Below are positions 48,230 to 56,196 of a DNA stretch of 64,000 bases, one piece after another. How positions within the stretch are numbered: position 1 is the first letter of the stretch; each line of letters starts with the position of its first letter. The notes under the pieces were generated by a model. The model did not search any database. It was not told where the DNA came from and was given only the letters and a program-made list of their open reading frames with translations. A program made the translations under genes and the position numbers. This DNA is from an uncultured Bacteroidales bacterium. Lineage in GTDB: Bacteria > Bacteroidota > Bacteroidia > Bacteroidales > Paludibacteraceae. The stretch is from the NCBI GenBank assembly GCA_946411385.1, contig CAMKDV010000003.1, positions 62,001 through 126,000 of the forward strand. Direction: 5' to 3'.

Positions 48230-49504
48230 ATGACAAAACAAATCTTACTACCGGCTGTTCCATCACAGGACAGCCAAGACATGGACGATCTGCATATCGC
48301 CGAGTACCTGAACCTTCCTTCCTTGCCCGAACCGCTACAGCGGATGCTCGCGCAAGCCTCCACGCCCGCCGAGCGCGATATGCTCCTCATGGCTACACTC
48401 ACAGCCGCCAGCGCCTGTCTGCCTAACCTCTACTTCCGTTATGGTCCGACCGGCAAGAAGTACTACGCCAACCTGCAATGTTTCATCCTGGCTGCGGCTG
48501 CAAGCGGAAAGGGCATCGCCAATCAAGCGCTGGAGATGATCCGTCCCGTGGAAGATGCCTATCCCACGCTCATCCCCGGTGACAGCACTTTCCCCGCTTT
48601 CTTCAAGCGCCTGTACGAGAACGGCGGTCACGGCTACGTGCACGAGAGCGAAGGATCGGTCATCACCGAGATTTGGCGTTCGCAAGCCGCCACCTACAAC
48701 TCTATCCTACGCAAGGCTGCCGAACATGAGCAGGTCAGCCACAACCGCGTCAAAGGCATGCAGGTCATTCCTTGCCCGCAGTTGTCTGTATTGCTCACCG
48801 GCACGTTCAGCCAGTACCATCATCTGGTTACGAGCATCGAGAACGGTTATTTCTCGCGCTTGCTGCCGCTCATCATCCGCGATAGACAGGCGTTCGATGG
48901 TCGTTATGTCGTAGCCGACGGACAAGCCGACGCTATCAGCCGGCAGGTGGGACAGCAGTTAGCCGGGCTATGCACGTACCTCAGCCGCCAACAGGGCATC
49001 GAATGGTCACTCTCGCCGGCGCAGAAGCAGCGCCTGGCAGAACACTTGAGCACCGAATATAAGGCGCTCATCGACATGCTTGGGGAAAACTTCCACTCTG
49101 CCGTCGTGCGCATGGCCATCCAGATAGAGCGCATCGCGATGATTCTGACGGCGATGAGAAAAGCCTACCCCCAACCCCTCCCTGAAGGGAAGGGAGTGAT
49201 ATACTGTGAGGAGGAGGATTATGAGGCGGCGGAGATGATAGGCAGTAAGCTGATACTGCACGCGGCGGTGGCGTACAAGATGATAGAGGGCGAGAAGACG
49301 GAGCTGGTGCCACAGGTAGAGACGAACTGCCAAAAACAGATGTTGTACGAACGGCTTGGAGGGGAGTATAACCATAAGGCATTGGCTCAAGAGGCTAAAC
49401 GGCAAGGTATATCCAAAAGAACCGCAGAAAGATGGAATTTGAGTTGGATAGAAAATGGTCTGGTGACGAAGATCAATTATGCTGAATATAAAAAAAGAGG
49501 ATGA
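48230..49504 (+). CDS. DUF3987 family protein (mobile-element replication-associated)
   Basis: This 424-aa protein belongs to the DUF3987 group. A P-loop-like AAAASGKG lies at 88-95, followed by PGDSTFPAFFKRLYENGG and VHESEGSVITEIW, which resemble Walker B and sensor regions of helicase-like ATPases. The C-terminus (about 370-424, EAKRQGISKRTAERWNLSW) looks like a winged helix. In Bacteroidota such proteins occur on conjugative or phage-like elements near VirE-type primases; neither is seen here. An inverted repeat starts seven bases after its stop. Confidence 0.8.
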   Translation: MTKQILLPAVPSQDSQDMDDLHIAEYLNLPSLPEPLQRMLAQASTPAERDMLLMATLTAASACLPNLYFRYGPTGKKYYANLQCFILAAAASGKGIANQALEMIRPVEDAYPTLIPGDSTFPAFFKRLYENGGHGYVHESEGSVITEIWRSQAATYNSILRKAAEHEQVSHNRVKGMQVIPCPQLSVLLTGTFSQYHHLVTSIENGYFSRLLPLIIRDRQAFDGRYVVADGQADAISRQVGQQLAGLCTYLSRQQGIEWSLSPAQKQRLAEHLSTEYKALIDMLGENFHSAVVRMAIQIERIAMILTAMRKAYPQPLPEGKGVIYCEEEDYEAAEMIGSKLILHAAVAYKMIEGEKTELVPQVETNCQKQMLYERLGGEYNHKALAQEAKRQGISKRTAERWNLSWIENGLVTKINYAEYKKRG

Positions 49505-49510
49505 CGCTGT

Positions 49511-49603
49511 GTCGCTGTGTCGCTGTGTTTTACAGGCTTTTTTGAGGCATAAAACGCAAAGTACCAGAGAAATAGCAAATAGCGACAAGAGCGACACAGC
49601 GAC
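49511..49603 (+). repeat. 14-bp perfect inverted repeat after the DUF3987 gene
   Basis: GTCGCTGTGTCGCT (49511-49524) and its exact complement (49590-49603) are 65 bases apart. The left arm is part of a TGTGTCGC tandem repeat. It can form a large hairpin in the transcript, but no U-tract follows. Confidence 0.65.
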
Positions 49604-50033
49604 ATGCAAAAAAATACTTTGTCGGATAACATCCGACCTAACAGACGACGTGAATGGGGTCTTGCGAGGGGCATAAGGGTGTGGGTAAAGTCTAGGATAC
49701 CCTCGATAATGGAGTGGAAACGGACCGATAATGGAAGGTAAATTGATTGATAATTGATGGATTCTTATTCGTCCAAAATGGCCCAAAATTATCAAAAAAT
49801 CAATGGAGACCAAAAAATATAACAAAAACCGATAAAACCCTTTTGAGTGTTTAGTAGCTGTGCTACTTGTGCTAATTGCCGCTAAAAACTTTCGAAAGCG
49901 AACTTTCGGATAGTTTTTATCATCAATTATCACCACTCTACGAGCAACACTCAAAAGCAAAAAACCTAAAAAACATTGTCGGATAGAAGCCGACACAATA
50001 AACGAACAACAAAGAAAACAAAATTAAAAGATT
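49604..50033. other. Non-coding gap with small repeats
   Basis: No convincing gene is seen. The gap holds GATAATGGA at 49705-49713 and 49727-49735 (22 bases apart), the inverted iteron pair at 49771-49789, and a hairpin at 49884-49918 (AAAAACT/AGTTTTT enclosing GAAAG/CTTTC) followed by AT. A 65-codon frame at 49479-49676 overlaps the DUF3987 end and was not accepted. Confidence 0.5.
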
Positions 50034-50468
50034 ATGGCACAAGTAACATTTGTAGATGCAATTGACATAGTGCGGGGAGCACTGGACAGCGTAAAGGAAG
50101 GTCAAAGGAAACGTGCACGGCTGGTGTGCAAGTGGCATTACTGGGGAGAGAAATGGATAGCGGAGGATGGGAGTAAGATCCATCTGCTGTACACCTACCA
50201 TTTTCATGAAGGCGAATGGGCAGAAGGTGCCACTCGCAACCGCGAGATGATCAAAGCCGCACAGCGGATGGCGCACGACATCGAACGCGTATGCTATCAT
50301 CCGGAGGAGTACGGCGAGGAAGACCGTGAGCAAGCACAAATCTGGCAGCAGAAATATGCCGAGTACCGCGCCACCTTCCCTCCCGACAGCAAGTGCTACA
50401 AGCACTTCTACGGCTGGATGTACACGGAGATCTATCGAGGGATGAGAAAGGAGATGGGGATAGAATAA
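50034..50468 (+). CDS. Uncharacterised 144-aa protein
   Basis: I do not recognise this protein. It begins MAQVTFVDAIDIVRGALDSV, is rich in Trp, Tyr and charged residues, and lacks a signal peptide or membrane helix. The central part (KWHYWGEKWIAEDGSKIHLL) suggests beta strands followed by helices. Its ATG follows an A-rich stretch. It sits between the DUF3987 gene and inverted element copy F and thus belongs to the same candidate unit; one may guess a DNA- or RNA-binding accessory protein, but nothing visible proves this. Confidence 0.65.
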   Translation: MAQVTFVDAIDIVRGALDSVKEGQRKRARLVCKWHYWGEKWIAEDGSKIHLLYTYHFHEGEWAEGATRNREMIKAAQRMAHDIERVCYHPEEYGEEDREQAQIWQQKYAEYRATFPPDSKCYKHFYGWMYTEIYRGMRKEMGIE

Positions 50469-50576
50469 AAAGAGCAACTTCGGTCGCTTTTTTTTGTAAC
50501 TTCGAGGACACCAACGCGGTTTTTATTAAAACCGCCCCACCTCGAAATTACGACAAGGCGATGCAGGGCATTTATG

Positions 50577-50689
50577 CTCGCGTTCGGCAAATGGTGCTTA
50601 GCAGATTTCGCCAGGCGAAATAGGGCGCACCATTGCCTCCGCTCTCCCCACCACAAACAGCCTTTGGCTTGGTTTGCGTCGGGGTCCCC
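50577..50689 (-). repeat. Two-hairpin dispersed element, copy F
   Basis: Read on the minus strand it begins GGGGACCCCGACGC; hairpin 1 is closed by CCCC/GGGG with AGCC-AAA-GGCT inside; linker AGAGCGGAGGCA; hairpin 2 arms ATGGTGC and GCACCAT with a strong inner ATTTCGCC/GGCGAAAT; end TTGCCGAACGCGA. It is inverted relative to copy E, so the DUF3987 region lies between them. Confidence 0.75.
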
Positions 50690-50812
50690 AATAAGTAGAA
50701 AAATGACACTTTGTGTCTCACTTTTTAGTATCTGCGCACCACATTCGTGCGAGCCCGTGTGATGCGCAGATATTAAAAAAATGCAATAAATTGCTATTTT
50801 TCTTTGGGAAAA

Positions 50813-50844
50813 GTTGCAAATGTGCATTTTTTTTTGTAACTTTG
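50813..50844 (+). promoter_or_regulatory. Promoter of the DUF4105 cluster
   Basis: GTTG (one mismatch to TTTG) at 50813-50816 is followed after 20 bases by TAACTTTG at 50837-50844; initiation is expected near 50850, about 25 bases before the first ATG. Confidence 0.65.
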
Positions 50845-50875
50845 TACGATTTTTGATGAAATACCGACAACAAAC

Positions 50876-51784
50876 ATGCGTATGCGATTGTTACAGAAAG
50901 CGATAAGCGTCATCCTACTGCTTGTCAGCATGGGCATGTACGCCCAAGAGAAAGAACTGACCGTAGCTGAGCGCAATGCCGCACAAGGCTTCAACGACAC
51001 CATCGACCGTCTCGCCCCGGACTTCGTGCTGGTCAGCCTGATGGTGGCCGATCCTACGGATATGACTCAGGATTACTTGGGCGTCACGGGACATGCTTTC
51101 CTCAGGCTGCAATGCCCCACGTTTGATCTGGACTACTGCTTCAGTTACGAGAGCGAAAAAATCAAAGGACAACTCTGGGACTACCTAACCGGCAAGCTTC
51201 GGATGGGTATGTATGCTGTTAATACCGACGAATACATCGAAGACTACCGCCGTTGGCATCGCGCCGTACACGAATATCGCATCAACATGCCTCCCGAAGC
51301 CGAACAGCGCCTGTGGGAACAGATGGACAATCACATGTTAGCCGAACAGGACATGCAGATGAATCTTATCAAGTTTGGCTGCACCAACACACTGCTACGC
51401 TATGTAGAACGAGCTCTCCGTCCGGATACAATCCATTATACATGGCCGGATAAATTCTATACCCAATCCGCCATGGAGATTGCCGAAGACCACCTGGCAG
51501 ATTATCCCTGGACCGCATTGGGATTGCGGCTGACTACGGGCAACGAGATCAGCCATCTGAAGACGCCCAAACAAAAGGTTATTTTTCCGACAGATTTGCT
51601 CGAAGTTTGGTCGGAAGCCACCATCAACGGCGAACCGCTTCTGGAATATGTCGACGATATCGTAGTAGCGCCACAGGTAGCACCGCGCAAGACATGGTTT
51701 ACGCCTACCGTTTGCGCCATCATGCTGATTGTTTTAGTTTTAGGCATCACAGCGTGGATTGTTGTACGCAAACGCAAGAGATGA
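50876..51784 (+). CDS. DUF4105 membrane protein, paralogue 1
   Basis: This 302-aa protein has a signal peptide (about 1-23), a long extracytoplasmic DUF4105-type domain and one C-terminal helix (about 276-296, ending VVRKRKR). The domain carries GHAFLRLQCPTFDLDYCFSY and a conserved cysteine in IKFGCTNTLL, reminiscent of NlpC/P60-like permuted folds with a His and Cys; a hydrolase role is possible. It shares roughly half of its first 200 residues with the protein at 56197-57393. It starts the candidate biosynthetic cluster and overlaps the next gene by four bases (ATGA). Confidence 0.78.
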   Translation: MRMRLLQKAISVILLLVSMGMYAQEKELTVAERNAAQGFNDTIDRLAPDFVLVSLMVADPTDMTQDYLGVTGHAFLRLQCPTFDLDYCFSYESEKIKGQLWDYLTGKLRMGMYAVNTDEYIEDYRRWHRAVHEYRINMPPEAEQRLWEQMDNHMLAEQDMQMNLIKFGCTNTLLRYVERALRPDTIHYTWPDKFYTQSAMEIAEDHLADYPWTALGLRLTTGNEISHLKTPKQKVIFPTDLLEVWSEATINGEPLLEYVDDIVVAPQVAPRKTWFTPTVCAIMLIVLVLGITAWIVVRKRKR

Positions 51785-52914
51785 ACCATCGCATTACATA
51801 TCCACTATTGCCGTTCTCGCAACTCGTATACGACATGTCGCGCCTGATGCCGAAGGTGTACATGTTCGGCTGCAGTCTACGGTGCCCGGGCGAAGCACCG
51901 CATATCGACCGCATCAAGCAAGCTTTTCGTACCGCCATAGCCAATCATCCCGTCTTCAGCATGCAGATAGATTGGCGCGGCTGGCATTTCCCTTCTGCAC
52001 AAAAAGATATTTTGCACGGACGGTTTCACGATTTCGACATCTCAGCACAAGGCAATGACGTACGGATTGATGTACGCTTCAACCGCATTCTGGGTGACGG
52101 CAAAAGCCTGGATATATTGGCGGAAGATTTTGCTCGCGCCTATCAGGGATTGTCCTTAGAGCCTGATGACTACTGGACCTATATGGCACGATATGAAGCA
52201 TATAAGCACGATGCCCATTATACTGCCAGCCGCACTTGGCTGACCGATGAATACGCCGACATATCCGTTCCCGTTCGGCCAACCATCGACCGCTCACGGC
52301 TTTTCACCATCCTGCCGCCGAAAGCGGGAATGCACACCGACGATTATACCGATCTCTCCCCTGCTATACAATCGCTTGCCAATGAGCATTATCTCTCCAT
52401 GGATGGATTTTTCTGCCTCTGCACAGCACTGGCTATCGCCGAATATTGCGGCACGGATGAGGCTGCGTTGACATGGGCTTATGAGGGACGCGAACGACCG
52501 GAAGAACAACGCATCTTCGGCAGCCTGCATCGGGACGTGCCATTCAAGATCCGCCGCAGCAATAATCGCGATGAACTGATTCGCATGGCACGCGACGGAA
52601 TGCGGACAGGCGTAGCGCACAGCGATTATCCTTATACGCTTTCCAAGCCCTATTCCGGCCGATGGAATTATGCGGTAAACGTGCTTCGCATAACGGACGC
52701 GGAAGAGCTGCTGAAGGTTTTTCCTTTGCCGTTTGAGCTGCTCCCTACGCCACCCAAAAAGATGGCTTACGCATTGCTGGACGTGGAAATCCACGAGCGT
52801 CAGAACTCGCTGCGACTATGCTACAACTATAGCGCAACGCACTACAAAGAGGAATCGATACGACGATTTGCTGGACTTGTGAGGAAATACGCCGAATGGC
52901 TGATAAATGATTAG
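51781..52914 (+). CDS. Condensation-domain-like acyltransferase with altered HHxxxDG motif
   Basis: The protein (377 aa) resembles the chloramphenicol-acetyltransferase fold of NRPS condensation enzymes: an N-terminal MNHRITYPLLPFSQLVYDMS, the motif region NRILGDGKSL (101-110), and a latch-like C-terminal half. In the motif H-H-x-x-x-D-G the two histidines are replaced by Asn101 and Arg102, while Asp106 and Gly107 remain, so the usual chemistry may be lost or changed. It is a stand-alone protein, not part of an NRPS. It overlaps the DUF4105 gene upstream and the decarboxylase-like gene downstream, so translation is probably coupled. Confidence 0.65.
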   Translation: MNHRITYPLLPFSQLVYDMSRLMPKVYMFGCSLRCPGEAPHIDRIKQAFRTAIANHPVFSMQIDWRGWHFPSAQKDILHGRFHDFDISAQGNDVRIDVRFNRILGDGKSLDILAEDFARAYQGLSLEPDDYWTYMARYEAYKHDAHYTASRTWLTDEYADISVPVRPTIDRSRLFTILPPKAGMHTDDYTDLSPAIQSLANEHYLSMDGFFCLCTALAIAEYCGTDEAALTWAYEGRERPEEQRIFGSLHRDVPFKIRRSNNRDELIRMARDGMRTGVAHSDYPYTLSKPYSGRWNYAVNVLRITDAEELLKVFPLPFELLPTPPKKMAYALLDVEIHERQNSLRLCYNYSATHYKEESIRRFAGLVRKYAEWLIND

Positions 52915-53989
52915 AAGATTAGTGATTAGGGAATTAGAGATATTGGAGAATAATGATTTGCGTGCGTTGTTAGAGCAGTCGCTCCGGCAAGCAGCAATTG
53001 CTAATCCACATCGGGAAACAAACCCGGTGCGGACAATTGAGCAGTGGCGCGTTTACGCAGAGCGATTCCTCACCCGGATGCCGTGGCAAGCCATGGACAT
53101 AGGCGAGAGTGCTTCGTTCTTCCGCCGTATCGACCAGAATATCGGGTACTTCTATTTCCTTTTGGATCAGCCGCTTGAAGCGCTACGCGACAAAGGCTAT
53201 ATCTACCCTTCCCTGCAATACGAGCCGCGCATTGCGGCATGGCTAAGGGACTATAACACCGCATGGGGCGAATGGCTCAGCAGCCCTGCAAGTTGGAACG
53301 AAGCATATTACCGTTTGGCGCTGACTGACACCCGCTTTGAGTTGCAATCCAATCGCTACGAATCACCGGACAACTGGCATTCGTGGAACGACTTTTTTGC
53401 CCGACGTCTTGCATCTTTCACCTTTCACCTTTCACCTTTCACCTTTCTTAGTCCATGCGATGGTGAGATAGCTTTTGCACCCGTCAAGACAGCAAGCATC
53501 ACTAACTGGCTCGACCTCTTGGGCAACAGCCCGTATCGGGACGATTTTGCCGATGGCGACACGACGCATATCGTGCTGGATGTGTTTGACTACCATCGTT
53601 TTCACGCGCCGTGCGACGGCAAGGTGCTGGAGTGCCGGACCATTCAAAGCATCCATGCCGGCGGAGGAGTGATTATCTGGGACGAAGCGGAGCACCGCTA
53701 CCGGTACGACCAACTCGGCGTTACCGACTTCCAGATGCTGGAAACGCGCGGCGTGCTCGTCATGGACACACCCGACTTCGGCAAGATGGCTATTATCCCG
53801 GTAGGAGTACAGCAGGTCAGTTCGGTGGTGTGGCACAATCGAGTACAGCCGGGCGCAACCATCCGCCAGGGCGACGAGCTCGGCTTATTCCGTTTCGGCG
53901 GCAGCGATGTGGTATTGCTGTTTGAGCAAGGCAGAGCACCGAAGATTTCAGCCAATGCGGTAAAAGTCGGGGATGTTCTATCGAATTAA
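52907..53989 (+). CDS. Phosphatidylserine-decarboxylase-like pyruvoyl enzyme
   Basis: This 360-aa protein has the C-terminal PSD core: SWNDFFARRL, LSPCDGEIAF, VFDYHRFHAPCDGKV, and the self-cleavage motif FGGSD with Ser333 as the expected pyruvoyl precursor (canonical LGST). An N-terminal domain of about 150 residues precedes it, as in the PSD-like decarboxylases of secondary metabolism. Between FARRL and LSPCD, residues about 170-180 (SFTFHLSPFTF) are encoded by an array of the heptamer TTTCACC, as if spacer repeat had been inserted in frame. The first codons are also repeat-like (ATTAG units). Its neighbours suggest a carrier-bound or lipid substrate. Confidence 0.75.
   Translation: MIRRLVIRELEILENNDLRALLEQSLRQAAIANPHRETNPVRTIEQWRVYAERFLTRMPWQAMDIGESASFFRRIDQNIGYFYFLLDQPLEALRDKGYIYPSLQYEPRIAAWLRDYNTAWGEWLSSPASWNEAYYRLALTDTRFELQSNRYESPDNWHSWNDFFARRLASFTFHLSPFTFLSPCDGEIAFAPVKTASITNWLDLLGNSPYRDDFADGDTTHIVLDVFDYHRFHAPCDGKVLECRTIQSIHAGGGVIIWDEAEHRYRYDQLGVTDFQMLETRGVLVMDTPDFGKMAIIPVGVQQVSSVVWHNRVQPGATIRQGDELGLFRFGGSDVVLLFEQGRAPKISANAVKVGDVLSN
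53409..53447 (+). repeat. TTTCACC heptamer array inside a gene
   Basis: Four units of TTTCACC plus a partial one lie within the decarboxylase-like coding sequence without breaking the frame. It is the same unit as the intergenic array at 23362-23396. Confidence 0.75.
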
Positions 53990-53990
53990 A

Positions 53991-54038
53991 GAGTTAGGGA
54001 ATGAGGGAGTTAGAGAGTTAGAGAGTTAGAGAGTTAGG
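53991..54038. repeat. GAGAGTTA tandem repeat after the decarboxylase-like gene
   Basis: Four to five units of an 8-base repeat (GAGAGTTA and variants) follow the stop codon. The remaining AT-rich sequence up to the Fic promoter shows no gene. Confidence 0.65.
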
Positions 54039-54232
54039 AAAAATATTTGTAGTTTTGCAGCGGATTTTTGCTTTTACCGGTTTTTGGTAATTGATTTTTG
54101 GTAATTTTTCATGCGTATAGCAACAAGCGCTAAAAAATGCCGAATCAAACATTGCAGATATGCGACAAAAAGGCAAATTCTCATTGCAAAGTAAAAAAAA
54201 AACCTCAAAAATCTAAAAAAATCCATTTAGAA

Positions 54233-54264
54233 TTTGCGTAAAACAAAAAAAATCCGTAACTTTG
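54233..54264 (+). promoter_or_regulatory. Promoter of the Fic gene
   Basis: TTTG at 54233-54236, a 20-base spacer, and TAACTTTG at 54257-54264 give a strong match. Initiation should fall near 54270, only about 7-13 bases before the first ATGs, so the mRNA would be nearly leaderless. Confidence 0.75.
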
Positions 54265-54276
54265 CAGCAATATTGA

Positions 54277-55782
54277 ATGATCATGGAAAAAAATCCTACA
54301 GATTTAGCTTACCAGATACTGCGGGAAGTGGTGTTTGCCGGGGAAGACAAAAAGTCTTCGGCTGCGATATCGAAATTATTGGAGCTGGGTAAGATTCGGC
54401 GTATTGCCCCGAAGATTTACACGACAAACTTCGAGGCTCAGGATGCTGACATCGTCAAACGCAACCTATTTCCCATCATCGGAAGGCTATATCCCGGTGC
54501 GATACTGAGTCATCGTACAGCTTTCGAGTGCATGCCAACGAGTCAAGGTGACATCTATTTGACATACAAATACACGCGAAAAGTGAGTCTGCCTGGGATA
54601 ACGGTGCATCTGTTAGAAGGTCCGAAGGTGGATGAGCGGGATATACCGTTTGTGGATGGGTTATACATGGCTCATCAGGCTCGTGCCTATCTGGAGAACA
54701 TGCAAGTGTCGAAGCAAAGCAAGGGTTCGGAGAAGTGCCTGAGTCAGCGCGTGATTGAGGAAAAACTGGAGAAGATGGTGCGCGTGAACGGGGAAGAGGC
54801 GCTGAACAAGTTGCGCGACGAGGCACGTACAGCAGCGGGACGATTGGGAATGGATCGTGAGATGGTGCGACTGAGTCAGTTGATCAGCGCGATACTAAGT
54901 ACGCACAGTTCGTCAATACTGCAATCGCCATTGACGTTGGCCAGAGCTATGGGTGATCCGTACGATGCGGAACGGCTGGACCTGCTGCAGAATGCGTTTG
55001 CGAGTTTGGCGAATCATGAGTTTCGAAGCGTGGAAAATAAGCAATGGGAGGACAAGGAGTTCCGAAACTTTGCATTCTTTGAGAGTTATTTCTCTAACTA
55101 TATCGAGGGAACGGAGTTTTCGATAGAGGATGCGCATACCATCATCTCGACGGGACGTCCGTTGCCGATGCGCAATGATGATTCACATGATGTGCTGGGG
55201 ACGTATGCGATAGTGTCGAACAAAGTAGAAATGCAGCGAGTACCTGGGAGTGCGGAGGAGTTTATCCGAATGCTTCAGGCGCGTCATGCGGTGCTGCTGG
55301 AGTCACGGACTGCCAAGAGTCCGGGACAATTCAAGATGCAGAACAATCATGCGGGAGAGACGTATTTCGTAGACTATCAGTATGTTCGCGGGACGCTGCT
55401 GAAGGCATTCGGGCTGTACAACGCACTGCAACAGCCGTTGGCAAGGGCGATAATGATGCATCTGATTGTGGCAGAAGTGCATCCTTTCAACGACGGGAAT
55501 GGACGTATGGCGCGAGTGATGATGAATGCTGAGTTAGTAAATGCACAGCAGTCTAAGGTTCTAATACCAAACGTATTCCGTGATGATTATATATTAGCGC
55601 TGAAGAAATTCAGCCATCAAGGGGATGTGTCGACATTGGTGCAAGTGGTGGAGAAGATGCAGGGTTATGCGGCTCGTATACCATGCGAGAGTTACGAGGC
55701 TGCACATACGTATCTGGAGGCAACTAATGCGTATAAGGATCCGGATGAGGCGCGGATTGTGTTGGATGCCCAAGTTCAATAA
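54277..55782 (+). CDS. Fic-domain AMP-transferase with AbiEi-like N-terminal domain
   Basis: The protein (499-501 aa; ATG at 54277 or 54283) has an N-terminal winged-helix region similar to AbiEi-type antitoxin/regulators (about 1-120, KLLELGKIRRIAPKIYTTN) and a C-terminal Fic domain. The catalytic loop HPFNDGNGRMAR starts near residue 400. SNYIEG near residue 270 fits the inhibitory helix motif (S/T)xxxE(G/N) ahead of the Fic core, so activity is probably self-inhibited. Base use differs from the flanking cluster genes, it has its own promoter, and it breaks an apparent operon, which together suggest a later insertion. Confidence 0.85.
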   Translation: MIMEKNPTDLAYQILREVVFAGEDKKSSAAISKLLELGKIRRIAPKIYTTNFEAQDADIVKRNLFPIIGRLYPGAILSHRTAFECMPTSQGDIYLTYKYTRKVSLPGITVHLLEGPKVDERDIPFVDGLYMAHQARAYLENMQVSKQSKGSEKCLSQRVIEEKLEKMVRVNGEEALNKLRDEARTAAGRLGMDREMVRLSQLISAILSTHSSSILQSPLTLARAMGDPYDAERLDLLQNAFASLANHEFRSVENKQWEDKEFRNFAFFESYFSNYIEGTEFSIEDAHTIISTGRPLPMRNDDSHDVLGTYAIVSNKVEMQRVPGSAEEFIRMLQARHAVLLESRTAKSPGQFKMQNNHAGETYFVDYQYVRGTLLKAFGLYNALQQPLARAIMMHLIVAEVHPFNDGNGRMARVMMNAELVNAQQSKVLIPNVFRDDYILALKKFSHQGDVSTLVQVVEKMQGYAARIPCESYEAAHTYLEATNAYKDPDEARIVLDAQVQ

Positions 55783-55819
55783 CACCCTTATTCGACAATT
55801 GATAATCAACAATCGAACA

Positions 55820-55882
55820 ATGAAACGATATGCATTAGTGACCGGCGCAAGCCGGGGGATAGGCAGAGCCATTATGAAGTGA
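55820..55882 (+). pseudogene. Remnant of a short-chain dehydrogenase (FabG-like)
   Basis: An ATG opens a frame reading MKRYALVTGASRGIGRAIMK and then stops. This is exactly the first 20 residues of an SDR enzyme, including the TGASRGIG cofactor motif of 3-oxoacyl-ACP reductases; the remaining 220 or so residues are missing. It lies directly after the Fic gene and before the acyl carrier protein, so a reductase gene was probably lost when the region was rearranged. Confidence 0.8.
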
Positions 55883-55956
55883 AATCTATGTAGCGAAAAA
55901 AGTGTGACGAAAATTTCGACATGACTATAGATGTTTAGAAATCAGCAAAAAAAGCC

Positions 55957-56196
55957 ATGACCAAACAAGAGATAATAGAAAAGACGAATGAGTTTCTGAC
56001 CGGAACATTGGATATTGATCAGTCCCTCATAAATCCTGACACAGAACTCAAACGCGACATTGGCATCACAAGTGTCGATGCAGTGGCGATAGCGTCTTTT
56101 GCGCAAAAGACTTTCGGTTGTGCTATCGTTATGAGCGAAATAAAGGCGATAATTACTTTAGAAGATTTGTATAACTACATCGAAAATAATCAATAA
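55957..56196 (+). CDS. Acyl carrier protein
   Basis: This 79-aa protein has the four-helix layout of carrier proteins. The phosphopantetheine site is the serine in GITSVDAVAIA (canonical GxDSL), so Asp and Leu around it are changed to Thr and Val. It is not the housekeeping AcpP (wrong neighbours, altered motif). Its stop is followed at once by the ATG of the second DUF4105 gene. It probably carries the substrate of the AMP ligase, condensation-like and decarboxylase-like proteins, which is inference from gene order. Confidence 0.8.
   Translation: MTKQEIIEKTNEFLTGTLDIDQSLINPDTELKRDIGITSVDAVAIASFAQKTFGCAIVMSEIKAIITLEDLYNYIENNQ

Noticed and set aside
49479..49676. 65-codon frame after the DUF3987 gene
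   Set aside because: It begins inside the DUF3987 end, is built partly from the TGTGTCGC repeat and its inverted partner, and has no ribosome binding site.
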